A stretch of 64,000 bases of DNA, from NCBI GenBank assembly GCA_003290165.1, contig QNQO01002091.1:1-64000 (forward strand). The letters run 5' to 3'. The notes under the pieces were generated by a model, which worked only from the letters and a program-made list of their open reading frames with translations, searched no databases and had not been told where the DNA came from. The DNA comes from Berberis thunbergii. Its lineage: Eukaryota; Streptophyta; Magnoliopsida; Ranunculales; Berberidaceae. This document shows positions 1 through 11,032 of this stretch, piece by piece. The first letter of the stretch is position 1, and each line of letters opens with the position of its first letter. The position numbers and the translations under genes are program-made.

Positions 1-650
1 ATATGTTTTCCCTTGACAATAAGTTGGATCATGGCGTCAATCTCATGCCATAGCTTTGTTTGGGAGGCTTCAGGCCTCAAAACAAATTTCTCAAAAAGGG
101 CTTTACTAGCGTTGAGGAAGGTCCTCTTGTTCATCAAGCAGGTTCCACCAGGGTGTGAAGTAGCGTCACTTTCCTGTATGATCAGTACCTTTGGCACCCA
201 TTGGGCGTCAACGTTGTCGAAGAGTTGAGATCCATTAATGAACACATTTTTCTGCACACTTGCATCAACAAAAAGTAAGTTGTTATCCAATGTGGTGGAC
301 TGACATGTGCTAGAAATACTTTGGCCAACCAATTTATCATATGCCATTTCCAATAGGTTGGAGAATACTGTCAGCAACTTCCTTTAGGGAGGATTGAAAG
401 GCAATAAAATATCATCTCTTGAAATGGGATTTGGTAGCTTTTCCCAAGTAGAGGGGTTAGCAAAATAAACACCCGCTTTTGGAGGTACCAAAATCAACCA
501 GTAGCCTATGGAAAAGCTTCATGTAAGCCAAGTGCAATACCGTGGAAATGAACGGCTTCTTCCTCACCCTTTGGAAGCTTTAATGAGTGGAGATAGATTT
601 GGTCTATATTCATTTGGAATAATCTTGATACTAGAAACTAATTGGCTCAT
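1..650 (-). pseudogene. Broken unrecognised protein-coding remnant, cut by the window edge
   Basis: The reverse strand reads as protein-like sequence from an ATG at 650 down to base 1. About 25 codons are open from that ATG (start MSQLVSSIKIIPNEY). The reading then shifts frame near 570 (GEEEAVHFHGIALGLHEAFP), meets a stop and shifts again near 505 (YWLILVPPKAGVYFANP). A TAA near 385 interrupts the last frame, which then stays open to the window edge (MAYDKLVGQSISSTCQS onward). Composition is that of a soluble globular protein; I see no signal peptide, membrane segment or repeat. I do not recognise the family. At least one stop and two frame changes argue against a working gene, although the first break could hide a small intron. 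The rest of the gene lies left of the window. Confidence 0.5.
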
Positions 651-747
651 AGGGGTACGGACATAGTTTCAAACATTTATCGTATCCTATATCGAAAACC
701 TAAATTTAATGTACATGTATATACAATGCAAAAGTTATTATATAGAT

Positions 748-751
<4 letters not shown>

Positions 752-792
<41 letters not shown>
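752..792. repeat. (AT)n microsatellite
   Basis: An uninterrupted run of about 20 AT dinucleotides. It lies in non-coding DNA just upstream of the broken reading frame on the minus strand. Confidence 0.95.
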
Positions 793-795
<3 letters not shown>

Positions 796-904
796 TAAGT
801 ATATTAAAGACAAATAAAACGTATTCAAGCAATGACGTCTCAAAATCACTTCCTCATTTTTATTTTTACCTTTAACCCCTCCCACCCCATGCTACTGATA
901 GGTA

Positions 905-962
905 TTGAATCCAAGACGTGGGGGTCAAACCCACACTGCCTTAGCCAACCGACCTAGCCACC
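905..962 (-). repeat. tRNA-like (SINE-type) trace
   Basis: On the minus strand GGCTAGGTCGGTTGGC resembles a tRNA A box and GTGGGTTTGACCCCC resembles a B box. The spacing is much shorter than in a true tRNA, so a folded tRNA gene is unlikely. A tRNA-derived SINE head or degenerate relic is the best reading. Confidence 0.3.
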
Positions 963-1966
963 TTTGGCAAAACACTTCCATTGATACATGGCTTGTGTTA
1001 CACATATTAACAAGCTATTGGTTATCATCCATTCATTCATTCACGTCAGTAACAATACATCCTTGCATCATCTTATACACCGTAAGATATATGTAATATA
1101 TCGATGAGGCTTAGATATGACATATGATATCGTACCGTGAGATATTAATGACTACGGGTATAGACATGAACATGACCATGGATTATGTTATGTGAGGGAC
1201 GTTTGGAGTCAAGGAATAGCTTAATTCTCTGTTTCAACTACGCTAGAGGAATTTGGTCCTACTTCTACGATATTTGCAGGTGGTTTTGGTGTTTCCAATA
1301 ATAATGACAATGTCTTGAAGAATGGAGTTGCAAGCATTTCTTTTTCTCATAGCAAGAAAGAAAGGTGCTTTGATTGCTTCGATTGTTTGATTATTTTCGC
1401 CTGAAATGAACAAATGGATTTTTGAAAGATTGGCTCTCTACAAGAGATCACCTTTAGATGGACATTTTGGGCCTTCGTTTGGTATATATGTTCCTCTCAA
1501 AGGGTAGTGCTTTCAGGTCTTCATTGTAAATTGGGGGAATCACTTTTGAGTTCATAACTTTTTTTTAATAAAAAAAATTAAAAAATATTATATTAAGATG
1601 AAAGAGAGAAGAGGAGGTAACAGTGAAAGAGAACACTAGCTCCCCCAAAAATAATGCATCAAGGAATTACAGGAAATAACTATAACATTCCCAGTATGTA
1701 CAGGAAGAAAAATGAATCTCCTTAGACCTGTCCAATTCATCCCCATAACCATAAAGTGTAAGTTGTAACCGGAAGGTTTGACCTTTTCTGTGTTGTATGA
1801 GTAAATTTGAATCTTCTCTCAAAAAAATAAAATGTATAAAAGAAAGGCACATGTGAGCATTAGGGAGTGGAGAGAGGGTTAGTTAACAAAGATATACTTC
1901 CTCCTTGTGGTGACAATCAGAAGTAGCAAGAAGTTGAAACAACAAAGTCAGCTTTACTTTCTGTGA
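963..1966. other. Intergenic stretch with one weak coding-like patch
   Basis: No gene could be established. On the plus strand about 1240-1375 reads without stops (for example IFAGGFGVSNNNDNVLKNG) and could be a decayed exon of the same gene as the exon-like stretch at 2000-2260, but the link is only proximity and orientation. Around 1560-1640 the DNA is A/T rich with homopolymer runs. Confidence 0.35.
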
Positions 1967-1999
1967 ATGATAGATCTCCTAATACACTTGTTATTTCAG

Positions 2000-2383
2000 A
2001 GCTTGCAAGATAATCAGGGATGTAATGGGAAGCATATCAAATTAGGTTGGCAAGCATTACCACGTGAACTAGAAATAAAAGTATCTAAACTTTTGCGGCC
2101 TCAAGGAAAGCACTTCTCCTTGTCCCACTTGAGATGTATATTCATAGATGTTTCTGGAAGGGGGAGAAGAGCAATGGGAAGGAATAGGTTCATGGCTGCT
2201 GCACAAAGTGGGTTAGCTAACCCAGTGGAAAGGCTTGAAAGTGTTTTCTTGGGACCTACTTTTTTAAATAAGTCAGTTTTGTGTGTGTTTTACACGATGG
2301 TACACATATCTTATATATATGTTCTCATATATAATACGATAAGCCTTTTTAACTATGATTCCAACTACAGCTTACTAGCATAA
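2000..2383 (+). pseudogene. Orphan exon-like reading frame
   Basis: A good splice acceptor (ttatttcag) ends at 1999 and is followed by a plus-strand frame that stays open to a stop at 2381-2383. Codons up to about 2260 look like real protein (SLQDNQGCNGKHIKLGWQAL, then LPRELEIKVSKLLRPQGKHF, then AMGRNRFMAAAQSGLANPVE). After that the translation becomes AT-driven and hydrophobic, as expected when an exon end has been lost. No donor site is evident at the protein-like end. I do not recognise the family. It is probably an exon of a truncated gene rather than a complete small gene. Confidence 0.4.
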
Positions 2384-2950
2384 AACAATCAAATTCCTAT
2401 CTCAAGAACAGAGTACTATTTAGAACAACAATTTATTTCCTCTCAAATTGGATTTCCACTGTAACTGCTGTTACTGGATGCAATAAGCCTCTAGTCAAAC
2501 TATTTTTCCTCCTTTTCATTCTAAATAAGGTTGTCATCTGCAACAACAAACTTGTTGGAAAGACCATATGAATTTCTATCATTACGATCCTCTCTTACTG
2601 AAATTTGAATGGTAGCTTTTCAGATGCTCCCATCGAGAACATGAGCCTCATGCATCCCAAATTAATACTATAGGCTTGGATTGTCTTGAAAGTTGAAAGG
2701 AAGTAAAACTAAAAGGATAATCTGAAAAAGATGAACATATACCCTAAGATTTATTTTGAAGTTTCGACAAAAGATCAAACAAAATGATGAAAGATTCAAC
2801 AAACATCATCTGAAATTAGACCTCAATAGATTTACGAATTTCATCACAGCTTTGGAGAATAATTTGGAAGATCATATTTGTTAGATTGAAATCATTAAAA
2901 ACTAGTTGTAGTTATGTAGACAACAAAATACCATTGTTCTGACTTCTCAA
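2384..2950. other. Non-coding stretch, no feature seen
   Basis: AT-rich, stop-filled in all frames. The later exons expected for the neighbouring minus-strand zinc-finger gene are not visible here. Confidence 0.5.
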
Positions 2951-2964
2951 ATAATGTCACTTAC

Positions 2965-3608
2965 CAGAGTGTTTTCTGGCCGAGCTGCACCACATGTTCC
3001 GCGATTACAAACCGTTCTAAACCCAAAGTTTACGTTCCCACACTGAGTGCAGGTCCAATCTCCATTTCTAGAAGCTGGCATTAACAAGTAAAACCTAGGT
3101 AAGAGAACTTTTACTTTCATAAAGTATTTCATGTCAAACACAATGTTCTGACCACCAATAAAGCTTTATGTAAAGTTCATCAGATTCCTCATAAAACACA
3201 CACAATTTGTATATAAAGAACGCATCATAAACACACAATTAAAAACTAAATCAAAATCACCTTAACCTAAATAACAAATTTTTTTTCTTGGAATCAAAAC
3301 CCTAATTGATATGATGTAATTACAATGTGGGTCGATACAATCTCCCAATTTTACTTACAGTCATTACGAGACCTTTTTGAGCCAAAGGAACCTTGATTAT
3401 CAACCTGCCAAAACACACAAGTAGAAAATTAAAGCTAGATGAAAAGATATCTTCTGACTTCAACTAAAACCCTAATTATTGTGTAATAGTAAAGCAGATG
3501 GCCGAATAGTAAGTATCTCTGTGTGTATTTCGATGGAAATGAAGAACGAATGAAGAGAGTGATAATAAAGAATTCAACGTTCTTGAAAGTTACCTTTGCA
3601 GAAGCCAT
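2965..3608 (-). pseudogene. RanBP2-type zinc-finger protein, 5' exons only (truncated gene)
   Basis: Three exons assemble in phase on the minus strand: 3608-3594 (MASAK), 3404-3359 (VDNQGSFGSKRSRND) and 3074-2965 (SRNGDWTCTQCGNVNFGFRT onward). All junctions are GT-AG. The encoded 57 residues contain one complete RanBP2-type zinc finger (DWTCTQCGNVNF...R..CNRGTC), a fold that binds single-stranded RNA. The N-terminus and finger spacing match the start of plant RanBP2-finger proteins of the At1g67325 type, which from memory have about 290 residues and three such fingers. Here exon 3 ends at a normal donor (GTAAGT), but no further fingers, linker exons or stop can be found between 2964 and 1. 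I therefore call it a 3'-truncated gene. It could still make a short read-through protein ending a few codons into the intron (VSDII). Confidence 0.7.
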
Positions 3609-4267
3609 TGATGGAGTTGGAAGTCTCTGTAGAAAGATCAAGAGATGCGATCGATGGATGATTAGTGAAGCTTAAGTTGGAACTTTCAGTGTTTCACTAT
3701 GGCTTAAGCGCAGAGTGTTTTTGTAGTTTGTACGCGTTTTTGCCATCCAACAATACTAGTCGGCCTTATTTGCTAGCTTTTTGTTTTTGTTTTTTTTTTT
3801 TTTTTTGCTTTTTTACAATTTTACCCCTTTTACAAGTGGTATTTTATCGTTGTGCTTTAAAGAAAATGGATAAAAAGTGTAAAAAAAAACAAAAAAATGT
3901 TCAAAATTGCCAGCAAACATGGCTGGCTAGACTTACTCAAGAACAACGCAACAGCTAATGCGGGGAGAAATAGTTTGTACAAATATGTAGCAATGGGCAA
4001 GGATTGTGATTTTGTCTATCAAAGTAATTTCGGTCTTCTTATTTTAAGATATATTTCGTTGTTATACATAGAAAATAGTAGAAATTTTGAGAGTATATTA
4101 AATATATATATATAAATGAAACCTAAGTATATAAGTATTTTTATAAATGTAATTTTCTTCATATTTTTTGGGTTTTACACAAAAATAATGAAATCTATAA
4201 AAATGACAGAAATATTTCGACGGAAAAATGTAATTTGTTTCATAACTTTTTGAGTTTTACACAAAAA
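3609..4267. other. Upstream region of the zinc-finger gene fragment
   Basis: Contains the probable promoter of the minus-strand zinc-finger gene, a T-rich tract at 3777-3816 and AT-rich DNA. No other gene or clear transposon end is visible. Confidence 0.4.
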
Positions 4268-5261
4268 TGCTGAAATTTACAATATATATATATTTTGAAA
4301 TAACTCGTCGAAAAACAATGTAATTTTCGATTTTGGTGCTTTAAATTTTGAGATTTCAAAAAATAAAATATTTCGTGAATTTTCATAAAACTTCGTGAAA
4401 TCACGGCCCTTGGCAAGGGGTATTGTCAAATATGGTGTTTCTTTTGAGTAGGTACCAATTTATTGTTTTTTTGTTGTTGTGTGCACCTGCCCAATTTCAC
4501 TCATCAACACCCCCTCAATTCTATCTAACGCCACTATTAAATAACCAAAAACCCTACCTGTTGGTCGATTTTGAGCGAGATGAAGGTGGATTCTCTGACC
4601 TCACTCACTTGGCAACACTTCTTCAAGCCTCTATCGACCTCTCACTCAGTTTATTTGACCTCTCTCCGCCCATTTTTTCCTTCCCCAAACATCTTATTAA
4701 CCCAACAATAAGTACATAGTATGCATAAATGCAAAGGAAAGTCCTTGTGGAGGACAGTTGGCCCTTAATTACTTTAGCAACCACACCTTCCTAGAGTATT
4801 TTGCTACCACATCCATGCAGGAGTTACTTTTTTTTTCTTCGTTGATCTGTTGGGCCCCTTTCGTATGTAATCGTGATGCATTTAAGCTAAATGCATGCAA
4901 GTTCTTATGCCCATATCATTGATTTTCACCCCAAGCAAGGTAGTTTCCGCCTACTTAGGCCGAGGAGAGGGTGTCATTGTTGGACACTCAACTGTCCTAA
5001 TTGCAAAAATATGGTTTCTTAGCATTTTCGAAAACAAATAGTTCATGAAAAATTCTTTATATATTTTTGAGATGGCAACGACAACGATGCGGCTGTCGAG
5101 ATGTCGGTCACTGCTCCTCCCTCTCGACCCTCCCATCTCTACAACACCACCTTAAATGAACCAATACCACCACCCTCACCTCAACACCCACACACACCAC
5201 CTCAATACCAAAACACACAACCTCAACACCAACACACACCACCAGTAGCTTGACATGAATT
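4268..5261. repeat. Junction repeat, copy J0 of the ERF duplication
   Basis: About 1 kb that closely matches 23364-24434, starting at tgctgaaattta and ending at gcttgacatgaa. It includes the same C-rich ORF-like stretch (CAPAQFHSSTPPQFYLTPLL) and the same CACC/CAACACC-rich end. Relative to the other copy it lacks about 70 bp near 4698. The copia element is inserted 20 bp beyond its right end. Confidence 0.85.
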
Positions 5262-5281
5262 CCAATTGTTGACATAAATAA

Positions 5282-5546
5282 TGTAGAAAGAAATACTTCA
5301 ATTTGTGTGTGTTATTGATTCATCCCACAACAGGGGTATATATACAATAGGGTTTTTTGTCTTACAAGAAACAATATTACAGAATATATTCTAGATTACC
5401 TAAAGTTGCAAGAATATATTCTAGAATATCCTGAATATATATTCTTACAGAATATATATTCTTACCTAACAATCTTACAGAATATATTCTAGAATATCCT
5501 GAATATATACATGTTTCTATAATTAGAATATATACAGATTTCTATA
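5282..5546 (-). repeat. 3' LTR of the copia element
   Basis: 265 bp, matching the two halves 10132-10223 and 15353-15487. Its ends are TGTAGAAA and TTCTATA, so the terminal inverted pair is slightly mutated from TATAGAAA/TTTCTATA. It holds an extra internal repetition of the aatatattct / ttacagaatat motif (about 5390-5490) that the other LTR lacks. Confidence 0.9.
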
Positions 5547-5559
5547 CTCCCCCTCAAGT
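5547..5559 (-). promoter_or_regulatory. Polypurine tract of the copia element
   Basis: On the minus strand TTGAGGGGGAG lies immediately before the 3' LTR, the place of the plus-strand primer in LTR retrotransposons. Confidence 0.8.
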
Positions 5560-6006
5560 TGGTGCATAGATGTCTATCATGCCCAACTTGTCAACTGAGT
5601 TGTCTAACACTTTATGAGATACCCCCTTTAGTACGAACATCAGCTAATTGCTCATTTGAGGTTACAAATGGAAAGCGAATAACTTTCCTGTCAAGATTCT
5701 CTTTAATAAAATGGTGGTCAACCTCCACATGCTTTGTTCGATCATGCTAAACTAGATTATGTGCAATCTGAATGGCAGCTGTATTATCACAATGTAAATC
5801 CATAGGCCTTTGTGGCTTGAAACCCAATTCCTTCAAGACATTACGGATCCACAACATTTCACAAACTCCATGTGCCTTACCTCAAAATTTAGCTTCTGTA
5901 CTTGATCTAGCAACAACTTTCTGTTTTTTATTACGCCAAGTTACAAGGTTCCCACCAACAAAGTGAAGTACCCTAATGTAGAGTGTCTATCAATTTTATC
6001 ACCAGC
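5560..6006 (-). pseudogene. Copia RNase H domain, decayed
   Basis: The minus strand continues from the reverse transcriptase (VVGYTDAD) into AGDKIDRHSTLGYF, then DLHCDNTAAIQIAHN and HDRTKHVEVDHHFIKE, the usual C-terminal RNase H of Ty1-copia polyproteins with its catalytic Asp/Glu pattern (TDAD, CDN). It has stop codons, including a TAG between HNLV and HDRT, and ends about 15 bp before the purine tract. It is not functional. Confidence 0.85.
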
Positions 6007-6836
6007 CTAATCCGCATCTGTGTATCCAACAACTTCCAATTCATTTTTTTCAAACAATAATCCCTTACCAGGCGCCATCTTCAGATATTTCAAGATACGA
6101 AAGACTGCATTCATATGCTCTTTACTAGGACAATGCATAAACTGACTAACAACACTCACATCATAAGCAATGTCAGGTCTAGTATGAGAAAGATAAATTA
6201 ACCTTCCTACAAGGCGTTGATACCTCCCTTTATCAGTAGGGACTTGGTCAGGAAGAATAGCAAGTCCATGATTCATCTCAATGGGTGTCTCTATTGGTTT
6301 GCAGTCCAACATCCCTGTTTCATCGAGTAAATCAAGAACATACTTCCTTTGTGAAAGTGAAATACCTTTCTTCGACCTTGCAACTTCAATACCCAGAAAA
6401 TACTTCAGTTGCCCGAGATCCTTCATTTCAAATTATTCGATAGATACTTTTGCAAATCATTTATTTATTTTGGATCATCTTCTGTAACGATCATGTCATC
6501 AACATACACAATTAGAGTTGTAATCTTACCATTCTTGTGTTTGATAAACAAGGTATGGTCAGAGTTGTTTTGTTTGTACCCAAAAGCTCTCATGGACTTC
6601 GAAAATCTTCCAAACCAAGCTCTTGGAGACTTTTTCAGACCATACAAAGACTTCTTCAATTTACACACCCTACCAACGTCTCTTGGGTTATTCTTCACGC
6701 CTGGAGGCATATCCATGTACACTTCTTCCTCCAAATTTCCATTGAGAAATGCATTCTTCAAATCAAGCTGGTGCAATGGCCAATCTTTATTTGCTACAAG
6801 TGAAATTAAAATTCGGACAGTATTAATCTTCGCCAC
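6007..6836 (-). pseudogene. Copia reverse transcriptase, two broken blocks
   Basis: Two minus-strand frames carry the Ty1-copia reverse transcriptase. 6836-6465 has LVANKDWPLHQLDLKNAFLN, CKLKKSLYGLKKSPRAWF and the catalytic box YVDDMIVT. 6426-6007 has MKDLGQLKYFLGIEV, YQRLVGRLIYLSHTRPDI and the link to RNase H. A frame break near 6440-6465 separates them. The catalytic YVDD is intact, but the frame is not, and the stretch upstream (6837-7013) also contains stops. Confidence 0.95.
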
Positions 6837-7013
6837 AGGTGCGAAAGTCTCCTCATAATCAATTTCATGGCGCTGTGTATATCCCTAGGCAACTAATATT
6901 GCCTTGTATCTATCAATAGTTCCATCTGCATTAAGTTTCACATTAAACACCCAACGACATCCTACAGTCTTCTTTCCAACAGGCTTGTGTACTGCCTCCC
7001 ATGTGACATTCCT

Positions 7014-7851
7014 CTAAAGAGCTTCCAATTCTTCATTCATTGTTGTTGTCCATTTTGGATCCTTCAATGCATATTGCACGTTACTAGGAATAGATACAGT
7101 AGATAATTGATTAATAACAAGTGCATGTGACTCAGAAAGTCTATGGTTAGACATAAAGTCAGCTATAGGGTATTTAGCTTGGGCTTTGATGTCTAGTTCA
7201 TATTGCATTTTAGGAACTCCCTTAGTAACCTTTTGTGATTTCCTAGGTTCAACATTTTCTAATACAGAAGACTCATTAAGGGTTAAAGGTACCTGAGGTA
7301 GATCATTCTGAGCGAGATCTTCAGTTGCTGATGTAGAAAGGGGAATGTCGTGTGTGTGAGTTTCAGATACATTTTGATCATTCGCTTCTATCTCATGAGG
7401 GAATTGATCACTAGGAACCAAGTGGTCAATTGTCTGCCCATTGGAAGTGTCTATCTCTCGAGACAAGTCATTTTCTGCTGCTGCGGGAACAGTTTCTGCT
7501 GCTACAGGGAACTTCAAATTGTTCCTCCAAGTGTTCCAATTCTTCAAAGACATCAATATTAGCAATAGAACGAAGATTCCCTTCACTATTGCTCTCCCCC
7601 TGAAGGGGAGACTGGGAAACTCCCCCTGAGTAATATGGCTCAGATTCATGGAGTGAGACATCAAGAGATATATGCATTCTGTCAGTGAGCGGGTCATAAC
7701 ATTTGTACCCTTTTTGGAGCTCTGCATAACCCACAAAAATACATTTATTCGCACGGGGATCAAGCTTGCTCCGTTGTGGTTTTGGTATGTGGACATAAGC
7801 TGTGCACCTAAATACTCTGGGCTCCAAATTAGGCATAGATGGGATGGACAA
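7014..7851 (-). pseudogene. Copia integrase C-terminal / linker region
   Basis: Overlapping frames 7851-7468 (FRCTAYVHIPKPQRSKLDPR, CIFVGYAELQKGYKCYDP) and 7796-7014 (a Ser/Thr/Glu-rich linker, then MNEELEAL leading into the reverse transcriptase). The first is the copia integrase C-terminal motif near the pol linker. A frameshift joins the two frames at about 7560. Confidence 0.85.
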
Positions 7852-7929
7852 AAGTGTCTGAAGCTTCTGATGGGATTCTTGAACTCAATTACTCGTGAGG
7901 GAGTACGGTTGATAACATATGCTACAGAT

Positions 7930-8702
7930 TTTACTGCTTCACCTACTTAGTTGAGGAGTACCAGAATTGGAGGTACATTCATGCCTAATAGGGAAGCACG
8001 AGCAACTTCCAACTCTGCCTGTTCTTTCGTTCTGCTAAACCAGTCTGTTGAGGAGTACCAGAATTGGAGGTTTGATGACGAATTCCATTTGACCGGCAAA
8101 ACTCAGACATAAGGCCATTTACAAACTCTCCACCATTGTCAGATTGAAACACTCTGATGGATTGTTGGTACTGTGTCGCCACCATTTCGTAAAAATCAGT
8201 AAACATTCCAAATACATTTCTCTTATTTTCAGTAATGACACCCAGGTCATCCGAGTGCAATCATCAATAAAAGTTACACAATATCGAGCTCCGAAAAATG
8301 AAGGAATTTTTGCAAGACCCCAAACATCAGAGTGAATTTCATAAAAGGAACATGACATCTATTAATACTTGGCGAATATGAAATACGGTGACTCTTGGCC
8401 AGTTCACTAATGTCACAATGAAATTTTGAATCACTAACAACCAAAAATAAATGAGGCTGCAACTTCTTAAGATAGCTAAAAGACAGATGTCCGAAACGAC
8501 GAGGCCATAACCATACAACTTCCTTCATATTATCGACCCTTATGACCTGATTAGCTTGCCCCAAAAGAATCTTGTGTTTCTCTCCAGTCTCTGTCAGATC
8601 CAAGTAGTACAATTTCCCCCTTCTAACACCATAACCAAGAATCTGCAGAGTCAGAATGTCCTGAAATACACAGAAAGATGGATAGAACGTCACAATATAC
8701 AT
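7930..8702 (-). pseudogene. Copia gag-pre-integrase and integrase core, decayed
   Basis: 8702-8274 carries the pre-integrase zinc-binding region (RFGHLSFSYLKKL, then FHCDISELAKSHR) and runs out of frame into the integrase. 8358-7985 holds the D,D,E core signatures: IHSDVWG, FIDDCTRMTW, FQSDNGGEFVNG and TPQQTGLAERKNR. The Cys pair of the zinc site is partly lost. A 25-bp segment (tgaggagtaccagaattgga) is present twice, near 7950 and 8049, adding a local duplication inside the integrase. Confidence 0.9.
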
Positions 8703-9286
8703 GCAAGTGTTAGAGTAATTTGACAGACAGACAAGAGGTTATAAGCTAGTGATGGAACAACTAAGACGGATTCAAGAGTTAGGGTATCAGATAACACAAT
8801 AGAACCTTCTCCGCTAACCAGAGTTGGAGTACCATCAGCAATAGAGACAACATTTTGAGGGAAAACTCTAAGATTTTCCACAAGGTTAGGGTCATTTGTC
8901 ATATGATCAGATGCACCTGAATCAATTATCCATGTACTATTCGAAATAACTTTATAGTTCATACCTAATTGTGCTACATTAGTAGAAGCACTGTCTAGAT
9001 GTTCATTCCCAGCAGTAGCAATGGCAACTTTGCTTATATTCTTTCGTGGCTTCTTGATGAAGTCCCACCAATCAGGATAACCAATCACTTCATAATATCT
9101 CTCCTTGCTATGGCCTAATTCTCCACAAACATTATACTTCTTATTTGCATATGGATTTGATTTACCTATAGGACGACGAGAAGGAGGACCTAAGAAGCCT
9201 GGAGGAGTAACTGCCCTGCTCTGAACAGCCAAAACAAAAGATTCAGTAGATACAAAACGCCCCATAGCCCGTTTCTCATATTGCAC
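8690..9286 (-). pseudogene. Copia zinc knuckle and aspartic protease region
   Basis: A 198-codon minus-strand frame. Near the start is a degenerate zinc knuckle (CGELGHSKERYYE, with two of four ligands lost), and in the middle the protease active site DSGASDHM, preceded by STWIIDSGA as in copia proteases. The frame ends SLAYNLLSVCQ, the normal link to the pre-integrase domain. Lost knuckle cysteines and frame breaks on both sides make it inactive. Confidence 0.9.
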
Positions 9287-9307
9287 CTTGCGGATGTAAG
9301 CATAGCT

Positions 9308-9976
9308 CTATTCCAAGGAGAATTTAGGTTCCTTGCGCATGATGTCTCCATGTACCTGATCATATTTTGAGTCTAGTCCACTCAAAAACATATGAACACG
9401 CAATCGTGACATCATTGAAGTCTCATGGACTACACCTGCAACATTATTATTCTGAGAGGTCACCCTTTGATCAATCTCCTGGAACATGGCCACCAATTCG
9501 TTGTAGTAGGTAGGAATAGGTCGACCATTTTGCTTTGCTTCAAAACACTTATTGTTTAATTCAAAGATCTGAGTTTTGTCAGAGTTGTCATAAAAAATTT
9601 TCTCCACAGCTTCCCAAATATCTTTTGCAGTAGGAAGACGAATGTATCGGTTCATAAGAGAGGTCTCTATGGAATCAATAAGCCAACTTTTTACCTTTTC
9701 ATTGTTTGTGGCCCAAACTTCATATCCTGGAGAATTCATATGGGGTTCAGCCTTTGCGTCAGTCAAATAACCAATCTTTCCTCGTGCTCCAATGCACATT
9801 CGCATGAGGGGAGCCCATATGGTGTAGTTGGATTCATCCAATGAAATAGTTTTTGGAAACACAGAGTTGTCTTGTTGGGTGTAGTGGTAATGAATGACTT
9901 GTGAGGATGATTGAGTTTCTGGCATAATTGAATTTTCGGAATTTGACTGATTGTCATCAATTACAGATCCGACCAT
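9308..9976 (-). pseudogene. Copia gag (UBN2-like capsid) N-terminal part
   Basis: ATG at 9976, 222 codons. It contains the copia capsid signatures LDESNYTIWAPLMRMCIGAR, WLIDSIETSLMNRYI, AKDIWEAVEKIF and FLSGLDSKYDQVHGDI. The start lies about 145 bp inside the primer-binding site, as expected for the first element gene. A stop at 9308 cuts gag just before the zinc knuckle, which continues in another frame from 9286. Confidence 0.92.
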
Positions 9977-10119
9977 TGAGGAATTCAGGTTTGAGATTCA
10001 AGGATTCGGGGATGGTTTGATTTCACTGGTTGTAGTACGCAGTGGTTTGTAGTGTTCTTCGAGATTCGGGATTCAAAAAAAGAGAAAAATATGCAAAACA
10101 AGTTTAAAGGATTGAACCT

Positions 10120-10131
10120 GCTCTGATACCA
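10120..10131 (-). promoter_or_regulatory. Primer-binding site of the copia element
   Basis: TGGTATCAGAGC on the minus strand, directly next to the 5' LTR. It is complementary to the 3' end of initiator methionine tRNA and fixes the LTR boundary at 10132. Confidence 0.92.
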
Positions 10132-10223
10132 TATAGAAATAAATACTTCAATTTGTGTGTGTTATTGATTCATCCCACAACAGGAGTATATATACAATAT
10201 GGTTTCTTGTCTTACAAGAAACA
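10132..10223 (-). repeat. 5' LTR of the copia element, left half
   Basis: Matches the first part of 5282-5546. The other half of this LTR resumes at 15353 after the CACTA insertion. Confidence 0.9.
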
Positions 10224-11032
10224 CACTACACCAAAAATACTCATCAGCAACGGTTTGGGACCATGGGGGTAATCTATTGTCACGGCTTAGAGGCCTGGCC
10301 ATTTGAGGCGTCGCCAAATCACCATTGACGGCTATAAACTGTGGCAAAACATATTAGCAATGGTTTTATGTTCGAGGACGCTTGATTATTTTATGCATTT
10401 AGCCACGGCTACCCGGCATGGCTAGATGCTCCACGTTCCCTAACCGTGGCAATATATATTACTTATTTTGAATTTCTTTGGTCTCACAGCCGTTGCAAAC
10501 ATAAAGAACCACGGTTTTCAGCCGCGGCAAGCATGAAGGACCACGATTTTAAGTCGTGGCACGCATGAAGGACCACGGTTTTAAGTCGTTGCCAGTCAAA
10601 ACAAAATTAAAAAAAAGAAAGAAATCTGGTTTGTTGCGAGGGTTTGAAACCGTTGCAAATTAATATAATCGAAAAAAATTTACATTTTTTTTGTTGTTGC
10701 AGCAAAATCACAGCCCCGCACCTACAAAATCAGTCCTTACTAAGATCGACCAGACACTTGCCATGTGGCGTGTACTCGTGTTTACGACACGGCTACCGTG
10801 TCATGCCTCCGACACGAATAGGATTCCACAAACTATATGCTAGATAAATACAAAATCAGCTGTAAAATGGAACCTTGAAATTGCATTCAAATGAAGCCAA
10901 GTATCTATTAAATTCACATTGGAATTGTTTCTCATTCCGCATTTTAAAGGGGGCACGAAAAAAAAAATCAATGCCACAACAAAACAAAATATCCATCTTC
11001 AAGCTTCTACCTACCATCGAAAGAACTGATAC

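Noticed and set aside
4423..4719. 98-residue frame repeated in J0 and J1 (CAPAQFHSSTPPQFYLTPLL)
   Set aside because: It is kept only because the DNA is duplicated. Most differences between copies change the amino acid, the second copy has no good ATG, and there is no recognisable motif.
10120..10131. tRNA-like sequence TGGTATCAGAGC
   Set aside because: It is the primer-binding site of the copia element, not a tRNA gene.
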